Shown here one piece after another: positions 16,573 through 25,094 of a stretch of 64,000 nt of DNA. Where the stretch lies: assembly GCA_035501615.1 (NCBI GenBank), contig DATJVY010000117.1:1-64000 (forward strand), written 5' to 3'. Numbering within the stretch: the first letter of the stretch is position 1; each line of letters starts with the position of its first letter. Below the pieces are notes generated by a model. The model ran no database searches. It was not told the DNA's origin and saw only the letters and a program-made list of their open reading frames with translations. The stretch comes from RPRB01 sp035501615 (GTDB lineage Bacteria > Myxococcota > Myxococcia > Myxococcales > Myxococcaceae). The position numbers and the translations under genes are program-made.

Positions 16573-17991
16573 ATGAGCGACGGACGGCTGTGGATCGACG
16601 GTGGCTGGGTGGACGGCGAGCACCAAGCCGAGGTGCGCGCGCCCTGGGACGGCCGGCTGCTCCGGCGCGTGGCGCAGGCCTCGGTGGCGCATGCCGAGCG
16701 GGCGCTCTCCGTGGCCTCGGCGGCACGCGAGCGGCTGGCCCGGCAGAGCACCGGCAAGCGCCGCGACGTCCTGGAGGGAATCGTCGCCGGGCTCCGGACC
16801 CGGGCCGAGGAGCTCGCCCGGTCCATCTGCGACGAGGCCGGCAAGCCCATCGCCCTGGCGCGGGTGGAGGTGCGGCGGGCGACCGAGGTGTTCCGCCTCG
16901 CCGCCGCGGAGCTGGTGCGCTTCGGCGGCTCGGTGGTGCCGGTGGACCTGACCCCCGGAACCGAGGGGGTGGAGTGCGAGGTCCGGCGCTTTCCGGCGGG
17001 CGTGGTGGTCGGGATCGTCCCCTTCAACTTCCCGTTGAACCTCGGGGCCCACAAGGTCGCCCCCGCGCTGGCGGTGGGTGCGCCGATCATCGTCAAGCCA
17101 CCGCCGCAGGCCCCGAGCGCGCAGCTGCTCCTCGCGGAGATCGCGCAGGAGGCGGGCGCCGACCGCGCCGCGGTTCAAGTCCTGACCTGCGACAACGCGG
17201 TCGCCGAGCGGCTGGCGACCGACCCGCGGGTGCGGATCCTCTCCTTCACCGGGAGCGCCAGCGTCGGCTGGGCGCTGAAGCAGAAGGCGCCGGGTCGCGT
17301 CCTGCTCGAGCTGGGCGGGAACGCGGCGGTGGTGGTCGGCGCCGACGCCGACCTGGACCACGCGGTCGAGCGCTGCGTCGCCGCGGGCTTCGGCTACGCC
17401 GGCCAGGTGTGCATCAAGGTGCAGCGGATCTACGTCGAGAAGCAGGTCCACGGGGCCTTCCTGGAGAAGCTCCTCGTGCGCACGAGGGCGGTCCCCGCCG
17501 GAGACCCCGCCGACGAGCGCACGGTGTGCGGGCCGGTCGTCGACGACCGCTCGGCGGAGCGCATCACCGCCTGGGTCGACGAGGCCGTAGCCGGCGGGGC
17601 GCGGGTGCTCACCGGGCACCGCCGCGAGGGACGGCTCCTCCAGCCCACGGTGCTGGTCGACGTCCGGGAGGACGCGAAGATCTCGCGCGAGGAGGTCTTC
17701 GGCCCGGTGGTGGCGGTGTGGCCGGTGGCGGACTGGGACGCCGGGCTCGCGGCGGTGAATGGCGGGCAGTACGGGCTCCAGGCGGGAATCTTCACCCGCG
17801 ACCTGCGCCGGGTGCGGCAGGCCTTCCACGGGCTGGAGGTGGGCGGGGTCATCGTCAACGACGCGCCGAGCTTCCGGAGTGACAACATGCCCTACGGAGG
17901 GGTGAAGCGGAGCGGGCTCGGCCGGGAGGGCGTGCGCGACGCGATGGAGGAGCTCACCGAAGAGCGGGTCCTGGTCACCCGCCTCAACTGA
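16573..17991 (+). CDS. NAD(P)-dependent aldehyde dehydrogenase
   Basis: 472 residues from the ATG at 16573. The fold is that of the ALDH superfamily: PFNFPLNLGAHKVAPALA for cofactor binding, FTGSASVG, the catalytic Glu in LELGGNA, and the nucleophilic Cys in YAGQVCIKVQRIYV. EEVFGPVV and a PYGGVKRSGLGREG C-terminus complete it. The wording around the Cys and the short length are closest to the lactaldehyde/non-phosphorylating glyceraldehyde-3-phosphate (GapN-like) branch, but the substrate cannot be fixed from sequence. It is followed after eight bases by thioredoxin 2, so the two may share a transcript. Confidence 0.9.
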   Translation: MSDGRLWIDGGWVDGEHQAEVRAPWDGRLLRRVAQASVAHAERALSVASAARERLARQSTGKRRDVLEGIVAGLRTRAEELARSICDEAGKPIALARVEVRRATEVFRLAAAELVRFGGSVVPVDLTPGTEGVECEVRRFPAGVVVGIVPFNFPLNLGAHKVAPALAVGAPIIVKPPPQAPSAQLLLAEIAQEAGADRAAVQVLTCDNAVAERLATDPRVRILSFTGSASVGWALKQKAPGRVLLELGGNAAVVVGADADLDHAVERCVAAGFGYAGQVCIKVQRIYVEKQVHGAFLEKLLVRTRAVPAGDPADERTVCGPVVDDRSAERITAWVDEAVAGGARVLTGHRREGRLLQPTVLVDVREDAKISREEVFGPVVAVWPVADWDAGLAAVNGGQYGLQAGIFTRDLRRVRQAFHGLEVGGVIVNDAPSFRSDNMPYGGVKRSGLGREGVRDAMEELTEERVLVTRLN

Positions 17992-17999
17992 GGCGCGCC

Positions 18000-18431
18000 A
18001 TGGCCCTGTACCGCTGTCCCAGCTGCGGAGCGTTCAACCGGGTGGGGACCGCCGGCGGGACGCCGGTGTGCGGGCGGTGCAAGAGGGACCTGCCCACCGA
18101 CGGGGCCCCGCAAGACGTCGACGGCGAAGGGCTGGAGCGGGCGATCGCCTCCTCGCCGGTTCCGGTGCTGGTGGACTTCTGGGCGCCGTGGTGTGGCCCC
18201 TGCCGGGTCGCGGCGCCGATCTTCGACCAGGTGGCCCGGCGCCTGGCGGGGAGCGCGGTCGTGCTCAAGGTCGACACCGAGGCACACCCCGAGCCGGCAG
18301 CGAGGTACGGGATCCGCGCCATCCCCACCGCGGTGCTCTTCCAGGCAGGGCGGGAGCGCGAGCGGCGAATGGGCGTGCAGCCCGCGCCGGAGCTGGAGGC
18401 GTGGCTCCGGAGCGCCTCGTCGACCGCCTGA
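18000..18431 (+). CDS. trxC: Thioredoxin 2 (TrxC) with N-terminal zinc ribbon
   Basis: 143 residues. Residues 1-30 hold two CxxC pairs (C6/C9 and C24/C27), forming the zinc ribbon that distinguishes TrxC from TrxA. The thioredoxin domain follows with the active site W64-C65-G66-P67-C68 and the cis-Pro segment AIPTAVLF. It reduces protein disulfides in the cytoplasm. In other bacteria TrxC is induced by oxidative stress and the zinc ribbon is redox sensitive. The start at 18000 keeps the complete first CxxC. It is eight bases downstream of an aldehyde dehydrogenase gene. Confidence 0.94.
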   Translation: MALYRCPSCGAFNRVGTAGGTPVCGRCKRDLPTDGAPQDVDGEGLERAIASSPVPVLVDFWAPWCGPCRVAAPIFDQVARRLAGSAVVLKVDTEAHPEPAARYGIRAIPTAVLFQAGRERERRMGVQPAPELEAWLRSASSTA

Positions 18432-18446
18432 GCGGCCGGACAGCCG

Positions 18447-18668
18447 TCAGGCCTTCGGCTTCGGGGCGCCTCGCATCGGGGCGCCGAGCAGCGGGCCGAG
18501 GAGGCAGATGTTGAGGAGGCCGGTGACGATCGGCGCGATGCCCACGACCGCCAGCACCGTCCCGGGCACTCCCTGCACCACGTTCAGTCCCACGTAGATG
18601 AGCAGCGCGCCCGCGGCGATGCGGATGCCCCGCCCCAGCGGCGTGGCCATGAATTCGGCGAACTTCAT
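18447..18668 (-). CDS. Small DUF2892 (YgaP-type) membrane protein
   Basis: 73 residues with two hydrophobic segments: AAGALLIYVGLNVVQGVPGTVLAVVGIAPIVTGLLNICLLGPLLG, here shown only as positions ~18-60. The core INxC-LGPLLG pattern near residues 52-62 is typical of DUF2892, the membrane part of the rhodanese YgaP. It stands alone without a rhodanese domain. The neighbour at 18730-18957 is a paralogue in the same direction. Its function is unknown and it probably sits in the inner membrane. Confidence 0.75.
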   Translation of the reverse strand: MKFAEFMATPLGRGIRIAAGALLIYVGLNVVQGVPGTVLAVVGIAPIVTGLLNICLLGPLLGAPMRGAPKPKA

Positions 18669-18729
18669 TCGGGTCCTCCCGGAGCCGAGCTCCCGGGCGA
18701 GGGTTCTTACGTTCGGACGTGGGGACGAC

Positions 18730-18957
18730 TCAAGCGCCGTGTCCGGGCAGGGAGCGGCTCCTCCGCCAGAGCACCACCAGGGGCCGGACGGGGCAGACGT
18801 TCACGATGGCCGTCGTCAGCGGGACCAGCCCGAAGGCGGCGATCGCCGTCCCGGCCGCGCCGTGGACGACCGCCAGGCCCACCGCGATCAGGCCGACCCC
18901 GAGGAGGATCCGGAGCAGCCGTCCAGGCGGGGTGGACATCCAGTCGAGGAACCTCAT
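18730..18957 (-). CDS. Small DUF2892 (YgaP-type) membrane protein, paralogue
   Basis: 75 residues, same layout as the next gene downstream: a short N-terminal MRFLDWMSTPPGR helix, two hydrophobic segments, and the conserved core FGLVPLTTAIVNVCPVRPL near residue 42. The two proteins share the opening (M-[KR]-F-x-x-[FW]-M-[AS]-T-P-x-GR) and the N-x-C-x-x-x-P-L core, so they look like a tandem duplication. The C-terminus here is basic (WRRSRSLPGHGA). No enzyme domain is attached. Confidence 0.75.
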   Translation of the reverse strand: MRFLDWMSTPPGRLLRILLGVGLIAVGLAVVHGAAGTAIAAFGLVPLTTAIVNVCPVRPLVVLWRRSRSLPGHGA

Positions 18958-19062
18958 GCGGAAAACCTCCGAGGGAGCGCTCCCGGGGGCTCTGAGCCAG
19001 CCCGCCGAGCAAAGGATTCGGGGGCGGCCTCCGTCCCGGGCGGATAGATTCGAGCCTCAGGG

Positions 19063-19863
19063 ATGGCACGGTCGGACGAGGAGCTGCTGGAGGCGGCGCG
19101 GGTCGGTGACGACGCGGCGCTGGAGGCGCTCCTCGCCCGCCACGAGCAGCAGATCTTCCGCTTCGGCCTGCGCATGTGCGGGAACGAGGAGGACGCACGG
19201 GACGTCCTCCAGGAGACCCTGCTCGCCGCGTTCCGGGGAGTTCGCCAGTTCCGCGGGGACGCCCAGCTCTCGACCTGGCTGTACCAGGTCGCCCGGAGCT
19301 TCTGCACCAAGGCTCGCCGCCGGGCGGTCGGCGAGCCGGAGCGACACGAGTCGCTCGAGGGTGCCGCGCGGGAGGTCAGCGTCGAGGCCTCCGGCCCCGA
19401 CGAGCGGGCCCATGCGCGAGAGATGGCCCGGGTGCTGCAGGAGGCGCTGCTGTCGCTCCCCGAGTCACAGCGGGAGGTCCTGCTCCTCCGCGACGTCGAG
19501 GGGCTCAGCGGCGAGGAAGCTGCGCGGGTGGTGGGCATCGAGCTGCGGGCGCTGAAGAGTCGCCTGCACCGTGCACGGCTCGCGCTCCAGGAGCGGATCG
19601 CCGTGCTGCTCGGGCCCGCGGCCGGCCGGTCCACGCCCTGCCCCGAGCTGGCGCGCGAGCTGCTGACCCGCGACGAGGACGAGCTGGACCTCTCGGCCTG
19701 CGAGCGCCTCGAGCAGCACCTCGAGACCTGCCCCCGGTGTGGTCCGGCCTGCGAGGAGCTCAAGCGTTCGGTCTCGCTCTGCCGGGCGCTCCCGTCAGGG
19801 GCGGTGCCACCCCCGGTCCAGGCGCAGGTGCGGGCCGCGCTCCGCGCCGCCGTGCATCACTGA
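19063..19863 (+). CDS. ECF sigma factor with fused C-terminal zinc-finger (anti-sigma-like) domain
   Basis: 266 residues. Sigma region 2 covers about 10-75 (EEDARDVLQETLLAAFRGV) and region 4 about 125-180 (LSLPESQREVLLLRDVEGLSGEEAA, LKSRLHRARLAL). After a linker, residues 195-245 form a zf-HC2-type element ending in HLETCPRCGPAC, the zinc-binding motif of ZAS anti-sigma factors. The sigma and its likely redox or metal sensor are therefore in one chain. No separate anti-sigma gene is adjacent. It could direct its own promoter or the acyl-CoA synthetase gene behind it. Confidence 0.85.
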   Translation: MARSDEELLEAARVGDDAALEALLARHEQQIFRFGLRMCGNEEDARDVLQETLLAAFRGVRQFRGDAQLSTWLYQVARSFCTKARRRAVGEPERHESLEGAAREVSVEASGPDERAHAREMARVLQEALLSLPESQREVLLLRDVEGLSGEEAARVVGIELRALKSRLHRARLALQERIAVLLGPAAGRSTPCPELARELLTRDEDELDLSACERLEQHLETCPRCGPACEELKRSVSLCRALPSGAVPPPVQAQVRAALRAAVHH

Positions 19864-20019
19864 GCAGCAACAGGGCGAGGGTCGACGAGCGACGCAGAAG
19901 TTGCGCGGTCGCGGACTCTCACACCGCGTCGGTGGCCCTTTGGACAGCTGGAACCACGGTCCGCCGAGGCGTAAGGCGCATCGCGCTGACTGGCAGACCG
20001 GCGGCAAGTGAGGCGGGAC

Positions 20020-21939
20020 ATGAGCACCGAGACCATGCAGTCGAGGACCTCGTCGGAGGGTGACGTCGGCAGCCCCCGGAGTCGAGCCAAGAGCGCCGAG
20101 GCCGGGCCGGAGCTTGGAACCACTTCCGGAACACGTTCGGCGCGGACCATCCCGGAACTGCTCCTGGCGCGGCTCGCGGCCACCCCACGTGCCACGGCGT
20201 TCCTGGCGCCCCGGGGCGAGGACTGGATCTCCGTGAACTGGACGGAGGTGGGCGAGCGGGTCCGGGCCGCGTCGTGTGGGCTTCGCGAGCTCGGGCTTCG
20301 GATGGAGGAGCGCTGCGCCCTGCTCTCCTCGACCCGCCTCGACTGGGTGCTGGCGGACCTCGCGACGCTCTGCGCCGGCGGGGCGACGACCACCATCTAT
20401 CCCTCGAGCACCGCCGACGACTGCGCATACATCGTCAATGACTCGGGCGCGGTGTTCGTCTTCGCCGAGAACGAGGAGCAGGTCCGGAAGCTGTCGGAGC
20501 GGAGGAACGATCTCCGGACGGTGCGGAACGTCATCGTCTTCGACGGAGCACCGAGCGCCGACGGATGGGTGATCACGCTCGAGCAGCTGATCGAGAAGGG
20601 ACGGGCGAACGACGCCCGGAACCCGGGAGCCTTCGAGTCCACCGCCCGGGCGGTACGCAACGAGCACCTGGCGACGCTGATCTACACCTCGGGCACCACT
20701 GGCCGGCCCAAGGGTGTGGAGCTGACCCACGACGCCTGGATCTACGAGGCGGAGGCGATCGACGCGCTGGGCCTGCTGACGGTCGACGACGTCCAGTACC
20801 TCTGGCTGCCGCTGGCCCACATCTTCGGCAAGGTGCTCGAGGTGGCGCAGCTCCGGATCGGCTTCCCCACCGCCATCGACGGACGGGTGGAACGACTGGT
20901 GGAGAACCTCCCTCGCGTGCGGCCCACCTTCATCGCCGCCGTCCCGCGCATCTTCGAGAAGATCTACAACCGGGTCATCGAATCGGCGAAGGAGAAGGGC
21001 GGCACCACCTACGGCATCTTCCGCTGGGCCTTCGCGGTGGGCGCCGAGGTGTCCCGCCTGCGCCGTGCCGGCCAGGTTCCGCGCGGGCTCCTGACCTTGA
21101 AGCACGCCCTGGCCTCCCGGCTGGTCTTCTCGAAGATCCAGAGCCGCTTCGGTGGCCGGCTGCGCTTCTTCGTCTCCGGGAGCGCGCCGCTCTCGCTGAC
21201 GGTGGCGGAGTTCTTCCACGCCGCCGGCGTGCTGATCCTCGAGGGATACGGGCTCACCGAGAGCAGCGCGGCGAGCTGCGTGAACCTCCCCGGGCGGTAC
21301 CGGCTCGGGACCGTCGGGCCTCCCTTGCCGGGCACCGAGCTGAAGATCGCCGAGGACGGGGAGATCTTCCTCCGCGGACGAGGAATCATGCGGGGCTATC
21401 ACGGGCTGCCGGAGCTCAGCCGAGACGCACTGGATGCGGAGGGCTGGCTCCACACCGGGGATCTCGGGCACATCGAGGACGGCTTCCTCGTGGTGACCGG
21501 GCGGAAGAAGGAGCTCCTCAAGACCTCCCAGGGCAAGTACATCGTGCCCACGGAACTCGAGCTCAAGCTCAAGATCGCCTGCCCGCACGCGAGCCAGGTC
21601 CTGATCCACGGGAACAACCGGCACTTCGTCTCCGCCCTCATCTCCATCGACCCCGAGGCGATCCGAGCCTGGGCCAAGGCGCATGGGTTCGCGGGGAAGA
21701 GCTACGACGACCTCGTCCGGTCTCCCGACGTCAAGGCGATGATCCAGGAGAGCGTGACCGCGCTCAACACCAAGCTCGCGAGCTTCGAGACCATCAAACG
21801 GTTCGTCATCCTTCCCCAGGACCTGACGGTGGAGAGCGGTGACCTCACCCCCAGCCTGAAGCTCAAGCGTCAGCTGGTGGAGCGGAAGTACCAGCCGCTC
21901 CTCGACGAGCTGTACAAGGACGCCGTGGCCCAGCTCTAG
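20020..21939 (+). CDS. Long-chain fatty acid-CoA ligase (AMP-forming)
   Basis: 639 residues from the ATG at 20020, which has a GAGGCGGG ribosome site. An in-frame GTG at 20008 adds four residues. The adenylate-forming motifs are clear: P-loop YTSGTTGRPKGVELTH, the YGLTESSA motif, and the hinge GYxTGD-equivalent LHTGDLGHIEDGFLVVTGRKKELLKTSQGKY. The lid helix and C-terminal domain are complete, and the length fits FadD15/FAA-type synthetases. It activates fatty acids as acyl-CoA at the membrane. Another fatty-acid oxidation gene (acyl-CoA dehydrogenase) lies 21 kb away, so there is no local operon. Confidence 0.93.
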   Translation: MSTETMQSRTSSEGDVGSPRSRAKSAEAGPELGTTSGTRSARTIPELLLARLAATPRATAFLAPRGEDWISVNWTEVGERVRAASCGLRELGLRMEERCALLSSTRLDWVLADLATLCAGGATTTIYPSSTADDCAYIVNDSGAVFVFAENEEQVRKLSERRNDLRTVRNVIVFDGAPSADGWVITLEQLIEKGRANDARNPGAFESTARAVRNEHLATLIYTSGTTGRPKGVELTHDAWIYEAEAIDALGLLTVDDVQYLWLPLAHIFGKVLEVAQLRIGFPTAIDGRVERLVENLPRVRPTFIAAVPRIFEKIYNRVIESAKEKGGTTYGIFRWAFAVGAEVSRLRRAGQVPRGLLTLKHALASRLVFSKIQSRFGGRLRFFVSGSAPLSLTVAEFFHAAGVLILEGYGLTESSAASCVNLPGRYRLGTVGPPLPGTELKIAEDGEIFLRGRGIMRGYHGLPELSRDALDAEGWLHTGDLGHIEDGFLVVTGRKKELLKTSQGKYIVPTELELKLKIACPHASQVLIHGNNRHFVSALISIDPEAIRAWAKAHGFAGKSYDDLVRSPDVKAMIQESVTALNTKLASFETIKRFVILPQDLTVESGDLTPSLKLKRQLVERKYQPLLDELYKDAVAQL

Positions 21940-21969
21940 CCCGACCTTGCCGCCCGTCGCGCGCGGGCT
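21938..21969. terminator. Possible bidirectional terminator between convergent genes
   Basis: AGCCCG (21938-21943) pairs with CGGGCT (21964-21969), with further GC-rich pairing inside the loop. The left arm overlaps the TAG stop of the acyl-CoA ligase gene, and the right arm ends exactly before the stop of the molybdopterin enzyme gene. No long T tract follows, so it may act with Rho rather than alone. Confidence 0.3.
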
Positions 21970-24216
21970 TCAGGCCGGTTCGACGCGCGCCGGCACGCTC
22001 TTGTGCCACGGCGTTCCCACGAATCGATCCCGGTCCTCGCCGGCGGTGAGCTCGTTCGGGGCGATGCCAGTCCGTCCCTCCACGCCATCGACGGGGTAGA
22101 CGAGCCCGAGACCGTTCGGCAGCGAGAGGTGGCCGGGCTGCATCGTCTCCGACACCTCCACTCCCACCACCACCGAGTCGCGCCGGGTCGACAACCGGAC
22201 CCGGTCCCCGTTCCGGACCCCCAGCCTGGCGGCGTCGGGCGCGCTCATCCGCAGCGCACCCCCGGCGTCCCGCGTCCGCCAGGAGGGGTCGCGAATGATG
22301 GTGTTCGCGGTGAAGGAACGCCGCTCCCCGGCGGAGAGGACGTAGGGGAACGCTGGATCTGCAGCCGCCGCCGAGGTGGGCAAGCTTCCGAGCTCCTCGA
22401 GAAGGTCGGGCAGCGCGAGGTGAATCTTCCCGTCGGCCGTTCCGATCCGGACGAGGACCTCGTCCCAAGTGTCCACGGCGAAGACCACCCCCCATGGCTT
22501 CTCGAGCAGGGCCCCGAAGAGCGCCTGCGCCGCCTCGAAGGGTGAGCCACCAAAGCCGGCGCGGGCGAGCGATGCCGGGTTCTGGGTCGCGGCCCGGAGC
22601 GCGAGCGCGAAGACGATGGCACCCTCCCGCACCTCGGGAGGCAGGGGCATGGTGCGGTAGAGGAGTGCCGGCGCCTGATGCTGGAGGCGCGGGTCCCCGA
22701 TCACGTTGCCCAGCACCGCTTCGGCGTAGGCCCGGGGTCCGGCAGCAGCGGCTGCGTGGAGCGTCGTGAGGTCCTCCTCCGTGATCGCGCCGAGCGCCAG
22801 CGCCAGCCTGGCGTGGATCTCCGCCTCCGGCAGCACCCCGGCCGGAGGCGGCAACAGGCGCGGCCGCAGGTGGAAGTAGTTCTCGGGGAAGTCGAAGTTG
22901 AAGAAGGTGGCCTCGGCCTTCTCGAACTGGCTCGCCGCGGGCAGCACGTAGTGGGCCAGCCGGGCGGTCTCGCTCATCGCCACGTCGATGACCACCAGGG
23001 TGTCCAGCGCCCGCAGCGCCTCGCGGAAACGCTTCGAGTCGGCGAGGGAGTGAGCCGGATTGGCCGCCTCGACCAGCATCGCGCGGTAGCGGGCCGGGTG
23101 GTCGGTGAGGATCTCCTCGGCGATCACGTTGCACGGCACCAGCCCGCTGATGATCGGCGCGCCCGCGACCGGGCTCCTCCGGGCCGAGGCTCCGCTGGCG
23201 ATGGGCGAGAGCACGGTGGGGACGAAGGCGGTGCCCTCGCGCCCGATGCTCCCGGTGAGCGCGATGAGCAGCTTGTGCAGGTAGCTGACCAGCGTCGAGT
23301 CGCGATTCATCTGCACGCCGAGGTCCTCGAAGGTCGCCAGCGCCCGGGCCTTGCCGAGGACCTCGGCCGTCCGGCGGACCAGCGCCTCGTCGACCCCGGC
23401 ACGCGCGCAGTGGGTGGCCACCGGGACGGCCCGGAGTGCGCCCAGCACGGGCTCGAGGCCCACCGTCCGCGCGGCGAGGAACGCATGGTCCAGCCGGTCC
23501 CCCTCCACGAGGATGGCCAGGAGGGCGGCGAGCAGCGAGGCGTCGGTCCCGGGCCGGACCTGGAGGTGGATGTCCGCCAGCTCGGCGGTCTCGGTCCGGC
23601 GCGGGTCGACGACGATCAGGGTCCGCGCCGGGTCGGCGGCGATCTGCTTCAGGGTGACGCGTGCGTGGGGGATGGAATGGGAGTGCCAGGGGTTCTTCCC
23701 CAGGAACAGTGCGACGTCGCAGTGCTCGAAGTCGGCGCGCATCGCCGGCACGCCGAACATGCGGTCGGTGACCCAGAACTCCCCGGTCTTCTCCTGCGCG
23801 AGCGCGCTGGAGCGCCAGCGCGAGCCGAGCGCCCGACGGGTCCCGGTGCTGTACGCGCCGGGAAGGTGATTCCCCTGGCCTCCGCCGCCGTAATAGAAGA
23901 TGGACTCGCCGCCGTGGCGGTCGCGTACCCCGGCCAGCCGCTCCGCGACCTCGCGGATCGCGGTGTCCCAGTCGATCGCCTCCATGCGACCGTCGGCCCG
24001 CCGGCGCAGCGGGGTGGTCAGCCGGTCGCGCCCGTTCTGGTAGTGGTCGAGCCGGTGGGCCTTCTCGCAGGCGTAGCCCTTCGAGGAGGGATGACGCTTG
24101 TCACCCCGCACCAGGACGAGGTGGCGTCCGCCCTCGCCGCCCAGCTCCACCTCGAGGCCGCAGTTGCACTCGCAGAGGATGCAGGCCGTCGGATGCCAGC
24201 GCCGGGTCGTCGCCAT
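21970..24216 (-). CDS. Molybdopterin-dependent oxidoreductase (DMSO reductase superfamily, FdhA/BisC-like)
   Basis: 748 residues from the ATG at 24216. The start at 24252 adds 12 unlikely residues. The N-terminal [4Fe-4S] motif is CILCECNC, with the fourth Cys in YACEKAHR. It is followed by the molybdopterin domains and the C-terminal dinucleotide-binding domain (MSAPDAARLGVRNGDRVRLST). At the place of the Mo ligand (Cys/Sec/Ser in this superfamily) there is no Cys: the loop reads GTRRALGSRWRSSALAQEKTGEFW. Ser is therefore the candidate ligand. No Tat signal or partner subunits are adjacent, so it is probably a cytoplasmic single-subunit enzyme. The substrate is unknown. Confidence 0.85.
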   Translation of the reverse strand: MATTRRWHPTACILCECNCGLEVELGGEGGRHLVLVRGDKRHPSSKGYACEKAHRLDHYQNGRDRLTTPLRRRADGRMEAIDWDTAIREVAERLAGVRDRHGGESIFYYGGGGQGNHLPGAYSTGTRRALGSRWRSSALAQEKTGEFWVTDRMFGVPAMRADFEHCDVALFLGKNPWHSHSIPHARVTLKQIAADPARTLIVVDPRRTETAELADIHLQVRPGTDASLLAALLAILVEGDRLDHAFLAARTVGLEPVLGALRAVPVATHCARAGVDEALVRRTAEVLGKARALATFEDLGVQMNRDSTLVSYLHKLLIALTGSIGREGTAFVPTVLSPIASGASARRSPVAGAPIISGLVPCNVIAEEILTDHPARYRAMLVEAANPAHSLADSKRFREALRALDTLVVIDVAMSETARLAHYVLPAASQFEKAEATFFNFDFPENYFHLRPRLLPPPAGVLPEAEIHARLALALGAITEEDLTTLHAAAAAGPRAYAEAVLGNVIGDPRLQHQAPALLYRTMPLPPEVREGAIVFALALRAATQNPASLARAGFGGSPFEAAQALFGALLEKPWGVVFAVDTWDEVLVRIGTADGKIHLALPDLLEELGSLPTSAAAADPAFPYVLSAGERRSFTANTIIRDPSWRTRDAGGALRMSAPDAARLGVRNGDRVRLSTRRDSVVVGVEVSETMQPGHLSLPNGLGLVYPVDGVEGRTGIAPNELTAGEDRDRFVGTPWHKSVPARVEPA

Positions 24217-24304
24217 CGGCCCAGCTTGGAGCGAGCGGCCGTGCCGAGGCAATCGCCGACAGCCCGCGCGCGCTCAGCATCCGCGTCCCCGCCGGTGGTC
24301 GCCA

Positions 24305-25093
24305 TCAGCGGAGCGGGGGTGGCCGCTCGCTCCTCCAGTCAGGATGGGCGCGCCGGAACCGCTGCACCCTCCAGTCCAGGTAGCGGGCCAGGAGGCGCGG
24401 CGCGACCCGGTCGACCAGCCGCAGCGCCCGGGTGCCGGCGTCCACCATGAGGAGGAAGCGCCGCGAGCGGAGCCCGCGCATCACGGTCCCGACCACCGCC
24501 CGCTCGTCCGAGAACGGGAAGAGCGAGTACAGCGCCGGGTGGTAGGAGAGGTTGCGCACCATCGGGGTCGCGACCGCCGGCGGGCAGAGGACCGAGAGGG
24601 AGATCCCCCGGCGCCGCAGCTCGCCCAGGACCGCCTCGCAGAAGCCCAGCACCGCGAACTTCGTCGCTCCGTACCCGGCGAACTCGGGCAGGCCCTTCAG
24701 CCCGGCCACGCTGGCCACGCAGATGACGTGGCTCCCCCGCCGGAGGTGCGGCACGGCGGCATGGAGCACGTGCACCGTCCCGAGGAAGTTGACCTCCATG
24801 TCCAGCCGGCACTCCTCCAGCCGGAGGGTCTCCAGATCTCCCACGTGGCACACGCCGGCGGCGTGAAAGACGAGATCCGGCGGGTCGGCGAGCGCCTCGA
24901 GGCCGGCGCGGACCTGCTCGGCCGAGCGCACGTCGACGACGCGCCGGCGGACGCCCTCCCTCCCGGCCATCGAGGCTTCGAGACGGGAGGCATCCAGGTC
25001 CCAGAGCTCGACCGCCCAGCCGTCGTCCACGAGGCGGGTGGCGACGGCGAGCCCCAGGCCCGAGGCGCCTCCGGTGACGAGCGCCCGGCGCAT
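24305..25093 (-). CDS. Short-chain dehydrogenase/reductase
   Basis: 262 residues with the classical SDR layout. TGGASGLG (about 7-14) binds the nucleotide, an HAAG motif sits near residue 77, and a Ser in ICVASVAG and YGATK (about 145-149) form the catalytic Ser-Tyr-Lys. After residue 190 the sequence is basic and partly hydrophobic (LFPFSDERAVVGTVMRGLRSRRFLLMVD). This is a shape seen in SDRs that act on lipids or bind membranes. The substrate is unknown. The next gene upstream on the same strand ends one base before its start, which suggests co-transcription. Confidence 0.88.
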   Translation of the reverse strand: MRRALVTGGASGLGLAVATRLVDDGWAVELWDLDASRLEASMAGREGVRRRVVDVRSAEQVRAGLEALADPPDLVFHAAGVCHVGDLETLRLEECRLDMEVNFLGTVHVLHAAVPHLRRGSHVICVASVAGLKGLPEFAGYGATKFAVLGFCEAVLGELRRRGISLSVLCPPAVATPMVRNLSYHPALYSLFPFSDERAVVGTVMRGLRSRRFLLMVDAGTRALRLVDRVAPRLLARYLDWRVQRFRRAHPDWRSERPPPLR

Positions 25094-25094
25094 C

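Noticed and set aside
18000..18431. Thioredoxin 1 (TrxA)
   Set aside because: Two N-terminal CxxC pairs form a zinc ribbon, which is specific for TrxC-type thioredoxin 2.
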